The notes under the pieces are model-generated. The model saw only the letters and a program-made list of their open reading frames with translations, was not told the origin of the DNA and searched no databases. A stretch of DNA of 64,000 nt from Chitinophaga sp. S165 (GTDB lineage: Bacteria > Bacteroidota > Bacteroidia > Chitinophagales > Chitinophagaceae), in NCBI RefSeq assembly GCF_003182155.1, contig NZ_QGTG01000002.1, positions 682,001-746,000 on the forward strand, read 5' to 3'. The position numbers were made by a program, and so were the translations under genes. Position 1 is the first letter of the stretch. Each line of letters opens with the position of its first letter. Below, piece by piece: positions 46,928 through 54,845 of this stretch.

Positions 46928-48466
46928 ATGAAGGAAAAGGAAATAACCCAGTACGTCCTGGCGCTCGACCAGGGCACCACAAGTTCAAGGGCGATCATTT
47001 TTGATAAGGCAGGCGCCATTGTATCCGTCGCTCAAAAAGAATTCAGACAGATTTTCCCTTCTCCCGGATGGGTAGAACATGATGCCAGCGAGATCTGGTC
47101 AAGTCAGCTGGGCGTTGCGGCGGAAGCCGTTGCCAAAGCCGGACTGAAAGGAGCAGACATTGCGGCGATCGGGATCACCAATCAGCGGGAGACCACCATC
47201 GTGTGGGACCGCCGTACAGGAAAGCCTGTGCATAATGCCATCGTATGGCAAGACCGGCGAACCGCTGCCTATTGTGATGAACTGAAAGCGGCAGGTCATG
47301 AACAGATGATCCGGGAGAAAACCGGCCTCGTTATAGACGCCTACTTCTCTGCCACGAAGGTGAAATGGATCCTGGAAAATGTCGAAGGCGCGAGGGAAAA
47401 GGCCGCCGGAGGCCAATTGGCATTCGGTACCGTAGATGCCTGGCTGGTATGGAACCTGACGGAAGGGAAAACACACGCTACCGATATTACCAATGCATCG
47501 CGTACGATGTTATTTAATATACATACACAGCAATGGGATGAAGAACTGTTGTCGCTGTTTGATATTCCGGCCTCCATGTTGCCGGATGTAAAACAGTCCA
47601 GTGAAGTGATCGCAGAAACAACGCCGACCATATTCTCTGTAACCATTCCTATTGCAGGTATTGCGGGCGATCAACATGCGGCCTTGTTCGGGCAGATGTG
47701 TACAAGTCCCGGCATGGTGAAGAACACTTATGGTACCGGATGTTTTATGTTGATGAATATCGGGGAGCAACCGATCATTTCACAGAACAACCTCGTTACT
47801 ACGATCGCCTGGAAAATAAATGGCAAAGTCGAATATGCGCTTGAAGGCAGCATCTTCATTGCGGGTGCGGTAGTACAGTGGCTGCGGGATGGCCTGGGTA
47901 TCATCCGCTCGTCCTCTGAGGTGGAGGGACTGGCCGCAAAAGTGACACATAATGACGGCGTGTATCTTGTGCCTGCCTTCGCCGGACTGGGTGCACCCCA
48001 TTGGGAGCAGCATGCCAGGGGAACGCTTGTGGGAATGACAAGGGGAACAACGTCAGCGCATATAGCAAGGGCGGCCCTGGAGAGCATCGCATATCAGACG
48101 ATGGAGGTACTGAAAGCGATGGAAGCCGACGCCGGTATCAGCATCAAAGAATTGCGTGTAGACGGCGGCGCTACTAATAATAACCTGCTCATGCAGTTCC
48201 AGGCAGATATCCTTAATACACAAGTGATCCGTCCTAAAGTCACCGAAACAACAGCTATGGGGGCCGCATATCTGGCTGGGCTGGCTACAGGTTTCTGGAA
48301 GGATAAGGAAGAAATAGCCCGCCAGTGGCAGGTTGACCATTCTTTTACTCCGGCAGGCAAGGACGAAGATGTGCATAAGTGGATCAAAGGCTGGAGCCAT
48401 GCGGTGAAAGCAGTGAAGGCCTGGGCAAAATTCTCTGTCCAGGAAGATGCCGTTGTAACAGAGTAA
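46928..48466 (+). CDS. glpK: Glycerol kinase GlpK
   Basis: 512 residues, the normal length. FGGY-kinase signatures are visible: [16 protein letters not shown] near residue 12, [17 protein letters not shown] near 91, and [12 protein letters not shown] near 276. The C-terminal signature [22 protein letters not shown] lies near 415. It phosphorylates glycerol with ATP to glycerol-3-phosphate, supplying GlpD. The gene follows glpD after 57 bp and precedes glpF after 67 bp on the same strand. Confidence 0.97.
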   Translation: MKEKEITQYVLALDQGTTSSRAIIFDKAGAIVSVAQKEFRQIFPSPGWVEHDASEIWSSQLGVAAEAVAKAGLKGADIAAIGITNQRETTIVWDRRTGKPVHNAIVWQDRRTAAYCDELKAAGHEQMIREKTGLVIDAYFSATKVKWILENVEGAREKAAGGQLAFGTVDAWLVWNLTEGKTHATDITNASRTMLFNIHTQQWDEELLSLFDIPASMLPDVKQSSEVIAETTPTIFSVTIPIAGIAGDQHAALFGQMCTSPGMVKNTYGTGCFMLMNIGEQPIISQNNLVTTIAWKINGKVEYALEGSIFIAGAVVQWLRDGLGIIRSSSEVEGLAAKVTHNDGVYLVPAFAGLGAPHWEQHARGTLVGMTRGTTSAHIARAALESIAYQTMEVLKAMEADAGISIKELRVDGGATNNNLLMQFQADILNTQVIRPKVTETTAMGAAYLAGLATGFWKDKEEIARQWQVDHSFTPAGKDEDVHKWIKGWSHAVKAVKAWAKFSVQEDAVVTE

Positions 48467-48533
48467 GACCTTTCGTGGAATGGTCTGTAATTCCGCACCA
48501 CGACCAATGACAAACTGATAAAATAACTATTCA

Positions 48534-49274
48534 ATGCACCCTTTATTAGCAGAATTCCTGGGAACCATGTTGTTGATACTGCTGGGAAATGGCGTAGTGG
48601 CAAATGTGATCCTCAATAAGACAAAAGGCAATGGCGGCGGCTGGATCGTGATAACGACCGGCTGGGCATTGGCTGTATTTGTAGGTGTGGTGGTAGCCAC
48701 CCCTTACAGTGGCGCTCACCTGAACCCTGCTATGACAGTGGCTTTGGCCATAGCAGGTAAGTTTGCCTGGGTACAAGTCCCCTTGTTTATTATAGCCCAA
48801 TTACTGGGCGCCATGACTGGCTCCTTTCTGGTATGGTTCCATTATAAAGACCATATGGACGCTACTGCCGATCCCGGGTTGATCCAGGCCTGTTACTGCA
48901 CAGCACCAGCCATCCGGAACGACGGGCGCAATTTCAGCAGTGAAGTGATCGGCACCTTTGTGTTGCTGTTCACCATCTTTTACTTTACCGGAGCTGAACT
49001 GGGAGAAGAGAAAACACCTGTAGGAATGGGTTCTCTGGGGGCTTTGCCCGTTTCCCTGTTGGTATTGGCTATTGGGTTATCTCTTGGAGGTACAACTGGT
49101 TATGCTATTAATCCGGCAAGGGACCTGGGGCCACGGATCATGCATGCACTGCTGCCGGTGAAAGGCAAACAGGGCAGCGGCTGGGATTATGCCTGGATAC
49201 CTGTAGCTGGCCCGCTTATTGGGGCGGCTATTGCGGCAGCACTGTATCTATATTTACAGCCGGTGGCAAATTAA
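48534..49274 (+). CDS. glpF: Glycerol facilitator GlpF (MIP family)
   Basis: 246 residues with six membrane segments. Both pore motifs are present: GAHLNPAMT near residue 62 and YAINPARDLGPR near 184. The Asp after the NPAR arginine is the mark of glycerol-conducting aquaglyceroporins as opposed to water-only aquaporins. It conducts glycerol across the inner membrane. Its place between glpK and a glycerophosphodiesterase fits a glycerol uptake operon. Confidence 0.96.
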   Translation: MHPLLAEFLGTMLLILLGNGVVANVILNKTKGNGGGWIVITTGWALAVFVGVVVATPYSGAHLNPAMTVALAIAGKFAWVQVPLFIIAQLLGAMTGSFLVWFHYKDHMDATADPGLIQACYCTAPAIRNDGRNFSSEVIGTFVLLFTIFYFTGAELGEEKTPVGMGSLGALPVSLLVLAIGLSLGGTTGYAINPARDLGPRIMHALLPVKGKQGSGWDYAWIPVAGPLIGAAIAAALYLYLQPVAN

Positions 49275-49347
49275 TGATCAGTTAACATTGCCCGGATAGA
49301 AAAAGCATATACAGGATAGTACTTTAACAGCCGGAAAAAGTTAAACG

Positions 49348-50277
49348 ATGAAACCATTTCAACAAGCGATGCTCGCCGCAGGCTTACTGCTGGCGGCTAC
49401 AGGTATGGAAGCCTGTAAAACCACAAAACCGATGACAGCTCAACAGCCACTGCCTGCTTTTTATAAAGTAGGACACAGAGGCACCCGTGGCCTGATGGCG
49501 GAAAATACCATTCCATCCATGATCAAGGCCATAGAGACCGGCGCCAACACCATTGAATTTGATGTGCATATCACGAAAGACGGACAGGTAGTAGTATATC
49601 ATGATCCTTCTTTCAACCCGGCATATACCACTATGCCCGATGGGTCGGACATTCCGAAGGAATCCCGGAACGATTACATTTTCTATAAAATGGAGTACAG
49701 CCGTATCCGCGAGTTTGTGATAGGAGAAAAGCCTTATCCGGAGTTCCCCGAACAACAACGGGTAAAGACACACGCTCCTCTCCTGTCTGAAATGATCGAT
49801 TCAGTAGATGCCTACACAAAGGCGCACCATTTACCGCCGGTATTTTATTTACTGGAAATAAAATCATCTGCAAAAACAGATGGAACAGAACAACCGGCAC
49901 CGGAAGAATACATCGACAAACTGATGGCGGTAAAGAATTTACTACCCCTGGGCAACCGCCTCATTATTCAGTCTTTTGATGCCCGTCCCCTGCAGGTTAT
50001 CCACAGAAGATATCCACAGATCGCGCTTGGGTTCCTGGTATCTGATAAGGAGATCAATCCGGCGAAACAACTTGACCTGCTGGGCTTTACGCCACAGTTC
50101 TATAACCCGGCATATCAATATATCACACCTGAACTGATAGCGCATTGTCACAGCAAAAAGATCCAGGTTGTACCCTGGACGGTGCAGGACCCGGCAGAAA
50201 TGAAGAAGTTGAAGGGAATGGGGGCTGATGGTATCATTTCAGATTACCCGGTACGTTTCAAGGACGCAGGATTCTAA
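49348..50277 (+). CDS. Lipoprotein glycerophosphodiester phosphodiesterase
   Basis: 309 residues. The signal peptide ends in a lipobox-like ATGMEAC with C23, so it is probably anchored in the envelope. GDPD catalytic residues are in place: GHRGTRG (H43), AENT (E52), EFDVH (E69, D71) and YHDPSF (H84). A late VPWTVQ segment is typical of the TIM barrel. It releases glycerol-3-phosphate from deacylated phospholipids outside the cytoplasm. Last gene of the glp operon by spacing (73 bp after glpF). An 11-bp tandem array begins 22 bp after its stop. Confidence 0.92.
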   Translation: MKPFQQAMLAAGLLLAATGMEACKTTKPMTAQQPLPAFYKVGHRGTRGLMAENTIPSMIKAIETGANTIEFDVHITKDGQVVVYHDPSFNPAYTTMPDGSDIPKESRNDYIFYKMEYSRIREFVIGEKPYPEFPEQQRVKTHAPLLSEMIDSVDAYTKAHHLPPVFYLLEIKSSAKTDGTEQPAPEEYIDKLMAVKNLLPLGNRLIIQSFDARPLQVIHRRYPQIALGFLVSDKEINPAKQLDLLGFTPQFYNPAYQYITPELIAHCHSKKIQVVPWTVQDPAEMKKLKGMGADGIISDYPVRFKDAGF

Positions 50278-50298
50278 AAAAAGGCCTCTTTTGCTTTG

Positions 50299-50353
50299 GT
50301 CGAAGAAGCGTCGAACAAGCGTCGAAGAGCCGTCGAACAAGCGTCGAAGAAAT
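50299..50353. repeat. 11-bp tandem direct repeat, 5 units (GTCGAAGAAGC)
   Basis: Five consecutive 11-bp units: GTCGAAGAAGC, GTCGAACAAGC, GTCGAAGAGCC, GTCGAACAAGC and GTCGAAGAAAT (50299-50353). No inverted partner is seen. It lies just beyond the gdpd stop. The unit length matches the arrays at 15252 and 43619, but the unit sequence does not. Confidence 0.9.
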
Positions 50354-50372
50354 AATCGTCAATCAAACAAAA

Positions 50373-50406
50373 CACAATAGGACTCCGGTAGGAGTCCCCT
50401 GTTGTG
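50373..50406. repeat. REP-like hairpin in the gdpd-phosphatase gap
   Basis: CACAATAGGACTCC, loop GGTA and GGAGTCCCCTGTTGTG form a long imperfect hairpin with a perfect 7-bp GGACTCC/GGAGTCC tip. Two CCCTGGGT copies follow within 20 bp (from about 50410). I recall similar CCCTGGG-plus-hairpin blocks recurring in Bacteroidota intergenic DNA as REP-type repeats. The rest of the gap to 50619 shows CCCCGG/CCCG-type short hairpins and no gene. Confidence 0.5.
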
Positions 50407-50619
50407 CGCCCTGGGTGCAAACCCTGGGTTAATAATGTAATATCCCCCGGTTAACGATACGGCGCCAATCCCATGTTATCAATGCACGGGTTTTATCCCG
50501 ATATATCCCCGTTGGTAATATTTATACAATTTAAATTTTGAAAGGATAGATAATTTAACAACCTTAAATAACCGAAGGCGTTAGTAATCAGGTCTTATTT
50601 ATTGTGGAAATTATCTATC

Positions 50620-52257
50620 ATGAGAAAAATATGTAAATCGCTGTCTGCATTGGCGCTTACCGGCGCTATGTTTCAGACAGTTGTTGTTTCGGCCCAGAAG
50701 CCGGTAGACCGGCCCAAACTGGTAGTCGGTATCGTTGTTGACCAGATGCGCTGGGATTACCTCTACAGGTATTATGACCGTTACGAAGCAGGTGGCTTCA
50801 AACGTATGCTGACCGAAGGCTTCTCCTGTGAAAATACGTTCATCACTCATTTACCGTCTTTTACGGCGGTAGGACATAGCACCATTTATACCGGCTCCGT
50901 GCCAGCTATTCACGGTATTACCGGCAACGACTGGACGGACCAGGTGACTGGCCGCCATTGGTATTGCACGGAAGATACTACTGTACAGGCGGTAGGTACA
51001 ACCTCTGACGCAGGGAAAATGTCTCCCCGTAACCTGCTCGCTTCTACAATTACTGATGAATTAAGGATCGCTACAAACTTCCGCTCTAAAGTAGTGGGTG
51101 TGTCCCTGAAAGACAGGGCATCCATTCTGCCGGCAGGACATGTTGCCAACGGCGCATTCTGGCTGGACGACAGCAATGCGAGTTTTGTAACAAGCTCTTT
51201 TTATATGCAGGACCTGCCGGAATGGGCGAAGACATTCAATGCCCGTAAGCTGCCGGCGCAAATGATGTCAAAATCCTGGGAGACGCTGTACCCGATCAAC
51301 ACCTACATCCAGAGTACAGAAGATAACAAGTCGTGGGAAGGCACTTTCGGCGGAGAAACAACGCCGACTTTTCCACACAACATGCAGGACATTTATCAGA
51401 AGGATAAAGGCAGCCTGCGCACCTCTCCTTCCGGCAACACGCTCACCCTGGAGTTCGCCAAAGCGGCGATTGAAGGGTATAAGCTGGGCAGTAATACAGT
51501 AACAGATTTCCTGACCATCAACTGTGCATCAACAGATTATGTAGGGCATAAATACGGACCTAATTCCATCGAGGTAGAAGATACTTACCTGCGCCTGGAT
51601 AAGGATCTGTCAGCGTTCTTCCGCTACCTGGACCAGAAAGTGGGTAAAGGTAATTACCTGGTATTCCTCTCGGCAGATCATGGCGCGGCCAACTCTGTAG
51701 GGTTTATGAAAGAACATCAGATCCCTTCGGGGTTGCCGGACGGAAAGATGCTGACCGGATTGAACACATTGCTGAAGGAGCGCTTTGGAGTGGACAAGCT
51801 GGCAAAGAGCGGGGAAAACTATCATATCAGTTTTGATCTGAAAACCATCTCCGAGCAAAAGCTCGACTACGATGCGATAAAGAAAGTAACGGTCCAATAC
51901 TTGCAAACGCTGCCGGGAGTTCAATTTGCGGCGGATGTGGATAACCTCGGAAATAGTCCTGTGCCCGAGCCGATCAAAACAATGATCGCCAATGGCTATA
52001 ATCCTAAACGTTGTGGGTCTGTGGCCATTATTCCTGAACCAGGCTGGTATTCGGGCTCAAGTAAGGGCACGACGCATGGTAACTGGAATCCGTACGACAC
52101 CCATCTGCCACTGGTGTTCATGGGCTGGCACGTTAAACATGGCGCCAGCAACGACGTGGTGAGTATGGCTGATATAGCGCCTACCATTGCGGCCATGCTG
52201 CATATCCAGATGCCGAATGGCGCGGTAGGTAAACCAGTGCAGGCAGTATATAAATAA
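50620..52257 (+). CDS. PafA-type alkaline phosphatase
   Basis: 545 residues from MRKICKSL; the longer frame to 50602 adds six residues before the signal peptide. Cleavage is near VSAQ. The alkaline phosphatase superfamily site is visible: D41 in VVDQMRWDY, the Thr nucleophile T82 in LPSFTAVGHS, and the KDR triplet in VSLKDRAS. Zinc ligands of the STDYVGHKYGP type and FLSADHGAA follow. The Thr nucleophile with a Lys-x-Arg pair is the PafA arrangement of Bacteroidota. It hydrolyses phosphate monoesters in the periplasm or outside the cell. A terminator follows. Confidence 0.92.
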   Translation: MRKICKSLSALALTGAMFQTVVVSAQKPVDRPKLVVGIVVDQMRWDYLYRYYDRYEAGGFKRMLTEGFSCENTFITHLPSFTAVGHSTIYTGSVPAIHGITGNDWTDQVTGRHWYCTEDTTVQAVGTTSDAGKMSPRNLLASTITDELRIATNFRSKVVGVSLKDRASILPAGHVANGAFWLDDSNASFVTSSFYMQDLPEWAKTFNARKLPAQMMSKSWETLYPINTYIQSTEDNKSWEGTFGGETTPTFPHNMQDIYQKDKGSLRTSPSGNTLTLEFAKAAIEGYKLGSNTVTDFLTINCASTDYVGHKYGPNSIEVEDTYLRLDKDLSAFFRYLDQKVGKGNYLVFLSADHGAANSVGFMKEHQIPSGLPDGKMLTGLNTLLKERFGVDKLAKSGENYHISFDLKTISEQKLDYDAIKKVTVQYLQTLPGVQFAADVDNLGNSPVPEPIKTMIANGYNPKRCGSVAIIPEPGWYSGSSKGTTHGNWNPYDTHLPLVFMGWHVKHGASNDVVSMADIAPTIAAMLHIQMPNGAVGKPVQAVYK

Positions 52258-52272
52258 CAGATCGCCAAACAT

Positions 52273-52314
52273 AAAAAAGCGGGGAGCCAGTTTAACTGAC
52301 TCCCCGCTTTTTTT
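52273..52314. terminator. Bidirectional terminator between phosphatase and glycosyl hydrolase genes
   Basis: AAAGCGGGGAG and CTCCCCGCTTTTTTT form the lower stem, with an inner CAGT/ACTG stem and a TTA loop. A and T tails lie on both sides. It serves the convergent genes ending at 52257 and 52325. Confidence 0.88.
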
Positions 52315-52324
52315 GTGGATAATA

Positions 52325-53878
52325 TTATTGATATCTGTTGACCGGTTCGGGATCGAACATGAATAATGTTTTCTTTCCTGACTTCTTCATGTATAACGGA
52401 TCGCTAGCCCAGCTCTCCGTTTGCAGGCGATTCAAAGCCGTCACAACGTATGTGTAAAGATTCCCTTTTACATAGGAGTAGTCTATGAACTGGGGATCAG
52501 GCATCTGCTGTATGATGGCCAGGATCTTAGTAGGATCATTCAGATTGATGGATTCACTGGCATTGAAACGGTACAATACGTACTGTTGCGTGCGGCCGGA
52601 AGTGTCATCGTCAGCCCAGTAAAGGTGTAGGCCGTCCGCTCTTTCAAATGCGTCTATGAAATAAGGCGGTAGCGGAGCCGGCAGCTTTATCCAGGGCATG
52701 GCAGGACGTAAGGCCGGATAGCGGTAAAAGTGATTGCGCAGGCTGTCTTCGAATCCTAAAGGATTGCCATTAAAGGACTTTGCACTGTAGTAGGCACTTC
52801 CCTGAATGGTGTTAAGCGTACGGGCTTCTGTGATCTGTATGGGCAGTTCGTACGGGAGGTTCCAGGCGGCATTACTTCGGATGCGGTACACGCCATGACC
52901 AATGTATACGTTGCGCCCGTAACCATGTTGCGCCCACCAGTTGAGCAGCAACTCGTAATTAGCTACGCGGTGGCCTCTTTCCCAGTACAGCTGTGGCAGC
53001 ACATAGTCGATCCAGCCGTTCTGAAGCCATTTGCGTACATCGGCATACAGATCGTCGTAATTGGAAAGGCCTGTTGAGTAAGAACCGTCCTGGTCTTTAT
53101 TTTTATTCCGCCAGATGCCGAAAGGACTGATCCCGAACTTCACCCAGGGCTTTTCCTCCTTGATCATTTTGCTTACCATCTGGATAATGGTATCCACGTT
53201 CCAGCGGCGCCAGTCGTCTTTCAGCATGTTACGGCCATACTGGCGGTACGAGCTGTAATCAGGGAAATCTCTTCCAGGAACAGGATATGGGTAGAAATAG
53301 TCGTCGAAGTGTACAGCGTCAATATCATAGCGGCGAACAACGTCCCGGATGATCTGGGTTACATATTCCCGTACCTCGGGGACACCCGGATCAAAGTATT
53401 TCTTGCCGTCAAAGTTGACGAACCATTGGGGACGCATACGGGTGATGTGATTGGCGGTAACCCGATTGGCGCTGATAGCTGCACGGTAAGGATTGAACCA
53501 GGCGTGAAACTCCATTCCCCGTTTATGGGTCTCTTCCAGCATAAAGCGGAGCGGGTCATAATAAGGATTTGGCGCAACACCCTGGGTACCACTCAGATAC
53601 TCTGACCAGGGCTCGAAAGGAGAATCGTAAAAAGCGTCAGCTACAGGACGGACCTGAACTATAACGGCGTTCATGCCGTTACGCTGTTGTTTATCGAGGA
53701 GGTTAATAAATTCCTGTTTCTGTATTTCTACCGGCAAACCTTTCCTGGAAGGCCAGTCAATATTTTCCACCGTGGCAATCCATACCGCACGAAATTCCCT
53801 TTTGGGTGGCAGTTGTGCTTTGGCCTGGCTGAAGATGCCCGCAATTGCCAGCGCAACTCCCAATATATACTTCACCAT
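52325..53878 (-). CDS. Secreted family 10-like glycosyl hydrolase (DUF187/GHL10)
   Basis: 517 residues with a signal peptide (cleavage near QAKAQ). The N-terminal ~400 residues form the PF02638-type TIM barrel: REFRAVWIATVENIDWPS near residue 28, MNAVIVQVRPVADAFY near 69, KRGMEFHAWFNPYRA near 118, and VHFDDYFYP near 190. The conserved acidic residues in FDDYFYP and the barrel strands are candidate catalytic ones. The C-terminal ~100 residues look like a fibronectin-type domain (YWADDDTSGRTQQYVLYRF). Members are thought to act on envelope glycans; the substrate here is unproven. It is transcribed alone. Confidence 0.88.
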   Translation of the reverse strand: MVKYILGVALAIAGIFSQAKAQLPPKREFRAVWIATVENIDWPSRKGLPVEIQKQEFINLLDKQQRNGMNAVIVQVRPVADAFYDSPFEPWSEYLSGTQGVAPNPYYDPLRFMLEETHKRGMEFHAWFNPYRAAISANRVTANHITRMRPQWFVNFDGKKYFDPGVPEVREYVTQIIRDVVRRYDIDAVHFDDYFYPYPVPGRDFPDYSSYRQYGRNMLKDDWRRWNVDTIIQMVSKMIKEEKPWVKFGISPFGIWRNKNKDQDGSYSTGLSNYDDLYADVRKWLQNGWIDYVLPQLYWERGHRVANYELLLNWWAQHGYGRNVYIGHGVYRIRSNAAWNLPYELPIQITEARTLNTIQGSAYYSAKSFNGNPLGFEDSLRNHFYRYPALRPAMPWIKLPAPLPPYFIDAFERADGLHLYWADDDTSGRTQQYVLYRFNASESINLNDPTKILAIIQQMPDPQFIDYSYVKGNLYTYVVTALNRLQTESWASDPLYMKKSGKKTLFMFDPEPVNRYQ

Positions 53879-54107
53879 CTAGTATGTAGGTTAAGACCTG
53901 AAAAACTGCGAAAATAACAAAACCATTCATTTAAGCAACCCTATGTAAAAGGCTGCTGGTCATGAAGGTCATTATGCAGCACAAACGGTGCCGGATTGGC
54001 AACAAACCGGGCAAAAAAGACATGTGAAGTAAAAAACGTCTATATCCCTATTGTAAAATTCGATATGGAAAACAGCTGATCCTACTGGGTATGTGGACGA
54101 AAGTTGC

Positions 54108-54115
54108 TACCTTTG
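54108..54115 (+). promoter_or_regulatory. Bacteroidota-type -7 element (TACCTTTG) of the nfu gene
   Basis: TACCTTTG matches TAnnTTTG, 24 bp before the ATG at 54140. No TTG is seen at the expected -33 distance. Confidence 0.5.
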
Positions 54116-54139
54116 TTCCATCAAAAAGTTTAGAGTACC

Positions 54140-54736
54140 ATGATTAAAACAGGCAATCCCATTATCAGCATATATACGGAAATGACGCCAAACCCGGAAA
54201 CAATGAAGTTTGTGGCTAACAAACTGTTGTATCCTGGTAAGCACATCGATTTTCCGGATGAGGCCAGCGCGAAGCCATCTCCACTGGCCGTTGAGCTGTT
54301 CAGCTTTCCGTTCATAAGGGGCGTTTTTGTTATGGCTAATTTTATTACCCTGACAAAGACTCCTGACACTGATTGGAACGACATTATACCTACTATAAAA
54401 TCCTTCCTGAAGGAATATCTGGAAGATAACCGTCCCGTTATCAACGAAGAGGAAATAGTGGTGACTAAAGATACCGCCAGCAACGAAGTAAGTGCAGACG
54501 ATACTGATGTGGTAAAACGTATCAAGGAATTACTTGAAAACTACGTTAAACCAGCAGTAGAAATGGATGGTGGTGCAATTCAATTTAAAGATTACGACGA
54601 CGGTACTGTGACATTGATGCTGCAGGGTTCCTGTTCAGGTTGCCCCTCTTCCATGATTACGCTGAAAGCCGGCATTGAAGGCATGATGAAGCGTATGATC
54701 CCGGAAGTAAAGGAAGTGGTGGCAGAAGCAGAATAA
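54140..54736 (+). CDS. nfu: Nfu/NifU-type iron-sulfur scaffold protein
   Basis: 198 residues. The N-terminal ~90 residues match the Nfu_N domain (IYTEMTPNPETMKFVANK). A linker follows, then the C-terminal NifU-like domain with VKPAVEMDGGAIQFKDY and the cluster-binding C165-SG-C168 in GSCSGCPSS. It carries a [4Fe-4S] cluster on that CxxC motif, bridged in a dimer, and hands it to target enzymes. It has its own promoter element and terminator, so it is monocistronic. One likely client in the window is NadA, which needs a [4Fe-4S] cluster (inference). Confidence 0.93.
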   Translation: MIKTGNPIISIYTEMTPNPETMKFVANKLLYPGKHIDFPDEASAKPSPLAVELFSFPFIRGVFVMANFITLTKTPDTDWNDIIPTIKSFLKEYLEDNRPVINEEEIVVTKDTASNEVSADDTDVVKRIKELLENYVKPAVEMDGGAIQFKDYDDGTVTLMLQGSCSGCPSSMITLKAGIEGMMKRMIPEVKEVVAEAE

Positions 54737-54762
54737 GCCATAGTTGAGAGAATGATAGTGTT

Positions 54763-54797
54763 AAAAAAGGAGCGCAGTCTTTTGACTGTGCTTTTTT
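54763..54797 (+). terminator. Rho-independent terminator of nfu
   Basis: AGCGCAGTC and GACTGTGCT form a 9-bp stem with one G-T pair and a TTTT loop, followed by TTTTTT, about 30 bp past the stop. Confidence 0.85.
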
Positions 54798-54845
54798 ATT
54801 GTCCCTGCTATATCTTTAGCCATTATTCCGAAACACTTTATACTT

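Noticed and set aside
49997..50018. TTATCCACA followed by ATATCCACA, two DnaA-box-like sequences
   Set aside because: Both lie inside the coding sequence of the glycerophosphodiesterase, where the codons explain them, and no cluster or AT-rich unwinding region surrounds them.
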